A stretch of 64,000 bases of DNA from contig JAPTYO010000059.1 of NCBI GenBank assembly GCA_036873135.1, forward strand, positions 8,921,066-8,985,065. The letters run 5' to 3'. The translations under genes were made by a program, and so were the position numbers. Within the stretch, counting starts at the first letter, position 1. Every line of letters starts with the position of its first letter. The notes under the pieces are model-generated. The model did not search any database, had not been told where the DNA came from, and was given only the letters and a program-made list of their open reading frames with translations. Below are positions 56,793 through 64,000 of this stretch, in pieces. Source of the stretch: Clarkia xantiana subsp. parviflora (lineage: Eukaryota > Streptophyta > Magnoliopsida > Myrtales > Onagraceae).

Positions 56793-57340
56793 CCGTTTTT
56801 TTGTTTTGGTACCATATGTTTTTTTGTATACTTTTTGTCCATCCGTTAGTTTTAGCCGTTAAATGGCACGTGCAAGTCACGTGACCCATCCTAAACTTTT
56901 TATTTTGTTCAATTTAGTCCCGAAATACCAAAATCGAACCCCTTAACCCAATTGAACTAGCCATAGGTAGCCCATGGCTAGGTCAATTGGACTTAGTCCA
57001 ATTGGAGTCAATTGAACCCCAATTGGCCTAGGTCTAATCGGACCAGCCCTGGGCTAGCCCAGGGTTGGATCGACCCTTGTCGGGGTCGCCTAGGTCCGGC
57101 GACCCCGACCGAGATTGGACCTAGCGCAGGGCTAGTCTAATTGGATCAAGGGGTTCGATTTTGGTACTTCGAGACTAAATTGAACAAAAAATAGTTAGGG
57201 ATGTATTAGAGGGATTAAATTGAACAAAATTAAAAGTTTAGGTGAGTCACGTGTCATTTAACGACCAAAACTAACGGCAAACTAACGAATGAACCAAAAG
57301 TATATACAGTTTAAACGTATGGTAACAAAAGTATACGGAG
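56793..57340. mobile_element. Family C-related foldback element (copy C2), diverged
   Basis: Inverted arms around TTGTTCAATTTAGTCCCGAA and TTCGAGACTAAATTGAACAA match the arms of C1 (26661), including the CACGTGAC(C) motif. The core (56935-57160) is GC-richer and palindromic (GACCCCGAC..GTCGGGGTC). Borders are eroded and no target duplication could be read. Confidence 0.65.
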
Positions 57341-58660
57341 AAAATATATATTAATAATCAACACATTATTATTTACAGAATGATATAACGTAAGTATGGA
57401 TTATTTTAAGCATAAAAGAAATATATTAAGAATATTGTCCTATAATACACACCTATATATATATATTAATATATATGCAAGTCGAATTGTTGGTCCTACC
57501 CATGTGACTCTTGTTCGAACATTCCATATATATATATCTTTACGACTTTACCATCAATCAATCACACTACCATTTTGTAATAAAAATTGGATGAAAATAT
57601 TAAGACGAACCGTAAAAAAAGACGAGAAAGCTATATTTGGTTGAGAAAGGCTACCTAGCTCATGGAAGGAAGCTCGTCCTAATTAAGCTTCCAAACCCGA
57701 CAGGGTTGTTAATTGAAGTTGAGAGACGAGGATATTAATTAATTAAGGAGGGCATAATTAATATGGGACCGGACTTTTAGTCATCAGCTTACTAAATTAT
57801 ACAAATTGTAGTATATTGATTTTAAGGAAAAAAAAAATTAGACTTACGCTTCATATATAATATATGATTAAATATATACCATGAAAAATACCAACAAAAT
57901 TTTGATTTGTTCCACTAGCTAGGGATAATAAACAAGCTAATATTCAAAACTGGAGTTGCCAAAAAAAAAAAAAACTAATATTATCTTATCTGATAGAAGA
58001 TACATATTTGTTGGCTTAATTAACAAATAACTCGATCGGTAGATACCATGATTACTAAAAGGGAGTTGATGTTTTGTTAACAGAAAGCAAAGTTAAAGTA
58101 AGCAATTGTTATTCAACCCCATCATGATTATTCCTTCATTAACAAATTAATTCATTAGTAAAATTAAAATATAATTATATTATTAATAATAAAAAGAACA
58201 AAGAGACATCTCTATTATTCAACCCTAGGCCTTATCTTATATAATCTTCCTTTACAGCTTGCACTGTGTTATCTATCAATTATCATGTGGCGCTGTTTAT
58301 GTAAGGCATCCTTTTGCATGGTAAACTACCCCATTTGCTTATAGTAATATTTAATTATTTTTACACAATCCTTGATATTTAACAAATTTGAAATAATAGT
58401 GGGTGGATCCTATATAATTAGGGTATAAATAAATATAGTTCTACTGGATCAAATCAGATAATAGATTGGGTGTTTAGATATTTAATATAACTTTTAGAGG
58501 TTTAAGGCTTAATAATTTCCAAATATTTGGCACTATCGATAATTATAAATTTTAAAACGTAGTAGAGAATTCCATATTGTTAGGGTTAGATTATTTGATA
58601 TTTGTAAATATATTTTAAAAATACTTTTTATACTAGTTGTTTGACCAGAATCCACTTTTC
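57341..58660. other. AT-rich intergenic stretch
   Basis: No coding signal or clear repeat. TA-rich runs near 57450-57530 and 58160-58200. Confidence 0.45.
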
Positions 58661-58915
58661 ATACTTTTTTTTTTGTATATTTTGGTACCAACCATTTGCA
58701 CTTTGTATTCTTTTGGTACCTCCGTTAAACTTCTGTCTGATTTAACCGTTAAAAGTCACTTTTCATGCAAGTGAGTTGCCCTAAACTTTTGATTTTGTTC
58801 AATTTAGTCCCTCTAATACATCCATGATATTTATTTTGTTCAATTTAGTCCTAAAATTTCAAAATCGAACAATTAACCCAAATTGACCTAGCCAGACCTA
58901 GCTATGGTTTTACGT
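58661..58915. mobile_element. Single arm of a family C element (copy C3)
   Basis: It shares TTTGATTTTGTTCAATTTAG and TCCCTCTAATACATCC with C2 and C1, but only one arm is present; the sequence continues into unrelated DNA after the GACCTAGC motif. Probably truncated. Confidence 0.55.
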
Positions 58916-59780
58916 GCGTAATTTAGCACAAGCACGTTAAAGAATCCCAAGTCATTGTTGGGTTATATTATTTTGATATTTGTAAATACGTATATTTCTT
59001 TTTATTCATAAGTTTTGATACAACAATAATTTATTACTAGATTGTTTCGTATACTCTAATTTATGAATATATTGTTTCATATACTAGATAAGTTTTACTG
59101 GTAGTCGTATGACTCCCATTGAGTATGTGGTCTTTCTTGTGAATACTACCAAGGAAGTCCACATTTTTTAGATCATTCTTCGTATACCCTAGATTTTTCA
59201 AAAAATAAAATGGCAAACGAACTACCTCCATCTATGAAGATTATATTTACTTTGTGATCATCCATTTTCGTTATAATGGCAGAAGCATACTTATGCAGTT
59301 GAGTCACCATCATCAAGTCGTTAGTTGAGAAATTGATGTCAACTTGTTCCAATTTTCGGTTTCGTTCCCTAAAAGGGTGGCTGTGGAGATTTGGGTGGCA
59401 AAGATCTCACTGGCGCCACTTGATTCTCCTCCATAAGAAAATCTAACTGCTAATACATTTAATGTGCCGCGTCGGGTTGCCGCATGGTCATCTTGTGGAG
59501 GATGAGCAGGAGATCGTCGATGTGGACTCCTAACAAAACTCTTATGTTAAAAAACTCCTAAAAAAACGAAACTCTTGAGAGTTTTTCTCTTTGGATGAGA
59601 GAGAGATTATATGTTTCTCTCGAGGAAAAAACATGCATCTGCCTCATTACCCTTCACCCGGTGATACTTGTAGAACGAGTCTAATTGTCGTCCATTGGAT
59701 TTCTCTATGAGACTAGAGGCTCAGCCATGTTAAGTCTTTTCATCTCATGTAGAATCATTGAGATGTTCCTGTTAAAGGGG
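58916..59780. other. Intergenic stretch
   Basis: No supported gene or element. Short direct echoes near 59020-59090 (ATTGTTTC(G/A)TATAC). Confidence 0.4.
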
Positions 59781-61140
59781 TAAAAATAGGGTTGCAATTA
59801 AAGCGGTTTGGTTGGACTAGTCTGGAACCATACTATTTTGAAACGGTCCAGTTCTACAATGGGTATACCAGATCAAAAACCGTGAGTATACTTCTTCAGA
59901 ACCGGTGTTGGAATCAAGTTTACGTGGCCCTACCTTTTGGGAATGGATTTCAGGATTTCGTCTTACTTCACTCTCTTAGGTATCTATCTCGACCTCACGG
60001 GGTACTTAGTTTACTTTGTAGAGTCTTTGGTGGCGTTAACCTGAAAAAGGGTGGAAATTTTCCCCTGATTCCACTCCGAAACTTAAGTCGGTAATGAAAT
60101 ATGAGAGTAATACTGAAAAGTATATATAAATAATGAGAATACTCAAGGGTATTTATAGGGTAAGCTTTTACCGATTTTAGGTGGCGGCAGTTTACCCTTG
60201 GTAGGTTTTAACCCACCACTCTTATAAATATAGAGTGTTAGGGATTTATTTGGGGCTAATTAATTTCTCCATTTTAGTTGAGACCAAAGAAATCCATCAT
60301 CCCAATATTCAAGTGGTTCTGCCGAAATACATAGAGAGCATGGAGGTGCCAAATTGCTTCAAGCAATTACCCCGGAGATCCATCACAGTGACCGGTTGAA
60401 AATAGGCTTTGTTGTGGAGACAATTCCTCGTAGATTTCTCCTTCACAAGAGTTACTACAGGACCCGTCCGACAGACCGTGAACTTCCCGTCACATTCCGC
60501 CAGAAGATCTTGAGAACGATACTCGACCTAAGCCTTTTTCCTCATCATAATGAGGTCAAAAACTCATATCTAGGGGCAAGTGTTAGGTTATGATTCAAGA
60601 TATTATGAGGTCGACAATCAGTGGGTCGGGACATTCAAAGTCGAAACTCCAAAATTAAAGTTGACGACCATTTCTGTCTAGGATAACGAGACGAAGACCA
60701 AAATTCGACACCGTCATCTCGACAAACGGCGACCACTATGACGAAATTTGAGCAAGGAGACGTCCCTCGATAAAATCCTTCGTCTTAAGGAAAGGAAAGA
60801 GGCGGCGACCCAGTCTCACGAAGAAACCCTTTCTCTTAAGGGATAAGAACCAGGTGGCAACCTACTTGTCACCACATCCCTGAAGAAACCTTCATTCCTA
60901 AGGAATGGTGAGGTGGCGAGCAACTTAGACCAACTCTACTAAACCTCTCCTCTTAAGGAACAATGAAGTGACGACCTACTTGTCACCTGCTTGTGCCGAC
61001 TCAGGAGAAAACAGCACCCCGTGAGGTCGAGATAGACACCTAAAAGAGCTACCAAGGCGACTTCCTGAAATTCATTCTCAAAAGCTAAAGGCCTGACGAT
61101 TCTTGATCCAACACCACCTATTGGTGGTAATGAGTGAGTC
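59781..61140. repeat. LTR-retrotransposon-like untranslated sequence
   Basis: GC-richer sequence with a TATTTATAGGG box near 60150, a leader-like stretch, and a degenerate repeat around GGCGAC(C)..CTTGTCACC and CCTCTTAAGGAA-type motifs (60780-61000). It resembles the gypsy-like LTR at 15.7-18.1 kb in style but not clearly in sequence. Open frames such as 60354-60593 show no known domain. Borders not found. Confidence 0.35.
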
Positions 61141-61799
61141 GCCACCTGTCACGCCAATCAGTCAATTTTTTATTTGAATATTGATTTCCTAATGAGTTAA
61201 GGATTGACTTACACTAGCGGCGTCACTAGGTCGAGTTTGTCGTTGAGCCTTCTATTTGTAGCGGGTCCAACATTATACATAATGCATTGATCACGGATCC
61301 ATATCCGCTATCGTTCCTCATGTTGTGATGTTGACAAGTGTACTTAAGTAATTAATCTTGTGGTTTTTTTCTTCTAAAAACCTATTCAGATTGATAGTGA
61401 ATCCTAAATGAAAAATATTAAATCTAATGACATATGTCAAGATCTTAATGGTGAGACACAATCTGAGGTAGAAAGAGTGCGACCCGTGATCTGAATCATC
61501 ATGCTACAATTCGATCAAATATTGTTTATATTTATATACAAATTACCTCATACACTAGTTAACTGCACCATAGTTAACATATAAAGAGATTTGTCTAGTC
61601 ATGAGCTTTAAATATTTTTTAAGTTCTGCGAATACTAATCTATATATAATATAATCTCGAAAAGTTTAACAACATTTTGACAAATAAGCTTTTTAAGTCA
61701 TTTTATCTTTCCTAATGTCAAATTAATCATTTTTTATTGGTCCATGTCATGACATACCATAGTGAATCATAGGTGGCATGCCACATGGTTTAGTTCTAA
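61141..61799. other. Intergenic stretch
   Basis: Mixed to AT-rich sequence with no supported feature. Confidence 0.4.
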
Positions 61800-62216
61800 G
61801 AGCATCCACACTGGTATTACGTAAAGATTACGTAAACGTGGGTCCTACATGTTTATTTAAGTAAAGCAACAAAAACTATCTACAGTGGTTTTATATAGCA
61901 TTCCTTAAAGATGGGACCCACACGTAAATTTATGTTTTTACATAAAGCATTCCTTAAATTTAAGTAATGCACTATGTATTACGTAACCAATTTTTTTATT
62001 ATAAATTAATTTATTTTATAATTATGCTAATATTTTATTGGTGGTTGTTGGAAAATTTAATAATAAAATATATTTAAGGAATACGTTTAAGTAATACGAT
62101 TGCAGATAAAATATTTTTTACGTGTGTCTTAACTTTACGTATTACTTAAAGTATACATAAATGTCTACGTGGCAACTTTAAAGAATACAATTTATGTAAA
62201 ACCATTGTGGATGCTC
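61800..62216. mobile_element. Tourist-like MITE, 417 bp
   Basis: Ends GAGCATCCACACTGG..CCATTGTGGATGCTC are inverted copies and TAA flanks both sides (61797-61799 and 62217-62219), as in PIF/Harbinger-derived Tourist MITEs. TTACGTAA-type motifs repeat inside. Confidence 0.82.
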
Positions 62217-64000
62217 TAAGTCCTCCAAAGATCCTCATTCACTCTCAAAGATGTTACAAAAGTTACAAAAAAAAATTGTAACATCACATTCTTTATTTCA
62301 CATGCATAAGTTACAAAATATTGATTTTATCATTTTAAAGTTTTTTTATGAATTAACTTTCATAGAAGACTAAAATACATATTTCGGAAAATTAGTATGT
62401 GGATCTTTATTAATTTTATATTAACATTTTTATTATAAAATAGACTATTGACTATATTTTTAGTATATTACATTTTTTTATTAAAATAATTAATATATCT
62501 ATATGTTACTTTAATGTAATTTAGTATAACCACGTCCAAAGTATATAATTTATTATATATATAAAAAATATACCTATATTATTTTTCGTCATAATATTAA
62601 ATTATGAGAATTTTTTTATTTTACAAAATATATATAGGTAATACATTTGTAAGGAAGCATATAATGTTGACAATAAAGATAATGATTTTTTTACTCAATT
62701 ATGTTGGTCCAAATAGATTGTATATTTCACTTGCTTATGTGACATCATCTTTTTGTATATGTAGACACTTTAAAATTATTCAAAACTTCCACATGCAATC
62801 TTGAAAGATATTATCATTTTTAGTGCGTTACTTTACAGTTAATAATAATAATAATAATCTAAAAAATAAATATTTTGTTTATGCATAATTTTTTCCATAC
62901 TCATTTTTCTCATGACAGTTTCCTAAATTTTATTTAGGTGTAAAAATATTGACAAAAAAACTAATTTTATGAATAGAGGTATTTAATAATATTATAAATG
63001 TTAAATTAATCATATAATTAGAAAAAAAAATGGTAGAAATGATTTATAACTAAGTCATTTAATTACATTTTCTCTAATTTCATATTATATAATTATTGAT
63101 ATGTACGTTTTTTAAAATCATAATATATCTAAAGTTATAATAAAAATAAGTATAAAATATTTATACGCTAAGAAAAGCGTGAATAGGTTACTTACTAATA
63201 ATATTCATAATTGACTTCTTAATATATTACTTCATCATATGTAATAGTTATTTAGTTACTTATTAAAATACATATATTCAATTTAATTTTTGTGATAGAT
63301 AAAATACAAATAAAAAAACATAAAAGTTAAAGTTGAGCAGCTTTAAGTTAAAGTTAAATTTATATATTATTGTTTTACAAACTCATACTAATTATTCATC
63401 AAATATATTAATATATATATTCAATATTATCTAAACAATAAATATTAATTTTTATTAAATAAATTCCATTAATTAAAAAGTAATACATTTTGTGAATATA
63501 TTTCATATAAAAATTATTCTCTTTTTTATGTATATATTATACATATATTTAATAAAAAATTGTAAAAAAAATAATTATAATTTGTATTCACTTAATAAAA
63601 CCATTTTTACATTATGCATTATAAAAAATAAATTAAAAATATAAAAATAATGAAATAAATTACGATGAAATTAAATTTATTATTTACTTACCGCGCAAAG
63701 TGCGGGCCAACTACCTTGTTTCATATATTTGCCGATCTTATAAAAGTATATTTACTTTAAAGCATGGACTCTATATGTTTATGTTTGTCTTATAAGTTCT
63801 TTTTTTATATATAAGATTATTTCCGCAATTTCGGGTCGGGAGTGTTAAAGTTTAAAACATGTCCAAGAATACGTCTTCAGTAGAATTCGATTTCTAGTCG
63901 CCCTTAAAAACACAACTCGCTTTACAAATCGGTTCAACCAACCTTGAGTTCGTCCTATAATTAGTTATATATATATATATATATATATAGTATACATGGC
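62217..64000. other. Very AT-rich intergenic region
   Basis: No supported gene. A GC island CCGCGCAAAGTGCGGG followed by CCAACTACCTTGT at 63691-63720 looks like a mutated Helitron 3' end (CTTG in place of CTAG), with the AT-rich sequence to its left as the possible body. A (TA)n run lies at 63967-63989. Confidence 0.4.

Overview
This is nuclear DNA of a flowering plant, probably a eudicot. It is AT-rich, its genes are split by short GT-AG introns, and its transposons are of plant type (copia and gypsy LTR elements, Helitrons, foldback MULEs, hAT and Tourist MITEs, a SINE). All host genes have clear plant relatives. The species cannot be told from the sequence.

Five host genes can be rebuilt exon by exon, four of them spliced: (1) a CES101-like S-domain receptor kinase on the minus strand (8656-15358, 8 exons, 806 codons), whose first intron has been swollen by a Helitron of about 3.6 kb; (2) a small SUMO-like protein on the plus strand (22777-23387, 3 exons, 111 codons) with no C-terminal di-glycine; (3) a complete ERD2/KDEL-receptor gene on the minus strand (23585-26169, 6 exons, 215 codons), tail to tail with the SUMO-like gene; (4) a GIP1/MOZART1 gamma-tubulin complex factor on the plus strand (42051-42260); (5) a HIRAN-SNF2-RING-helicase RAD5/HLTF-type gene on the plus strand (46527-50357, 3 exons, 865 codons). 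A possible 3-exon gene tail that I do not recognise lies at 34116-35395 (minus). Broken host sequence includes an auxilin-like 5' fragment near 52.2 kb and a plastid DNA insertion near 4.4 kb that I attribute to the ndhB intron.

The rest is mostly transposable elements, many nested. 0-5 kb: LINE tail, a MULE, and a 1.9-kb palindrome holding plastid DNA. 6-8.6 kb: two copia remnants. 11.3-14.9 kb: Helitron. 15.7-20.6 kb: gypsy-like LTR with tandem repeats, then a decayed copia pol whose LTR carries a MULE. 26.4-29.5 kb: a 3.1-kb palindrome upstream of ERD2 with further elements inside it. 30-32 kb: TIR element with a minisatellite, Helitron end, MULE. 36.6-39.5 kb: copia element with LTRs and target duplication but most of pol deleted. 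42.7-44.8 kb: three MULEs in a row. 45.9 kb: hAT MITE just upstream of the RAD5-like start codon. 53.3-56.1 kb: tandem repeats, gypsy-type gag-like gene, SINE. 56.8-62.2 kb: decayed repeats and a Tourist MITE.

The strongest theme is three families of long-TIR, hairpin-forming MULE-like elements. Families A, B and C have three, four and three copies here, and several are flanked by perfect 9-bp target duplications. I see no operon-like or obviously new multigene system. The items most worth pursuing are the non-conjugatable SUMO-like gene, the nested palindromes, the plastid insertion inside one palindrome arm, and transposons placed at gene promoters and introns.
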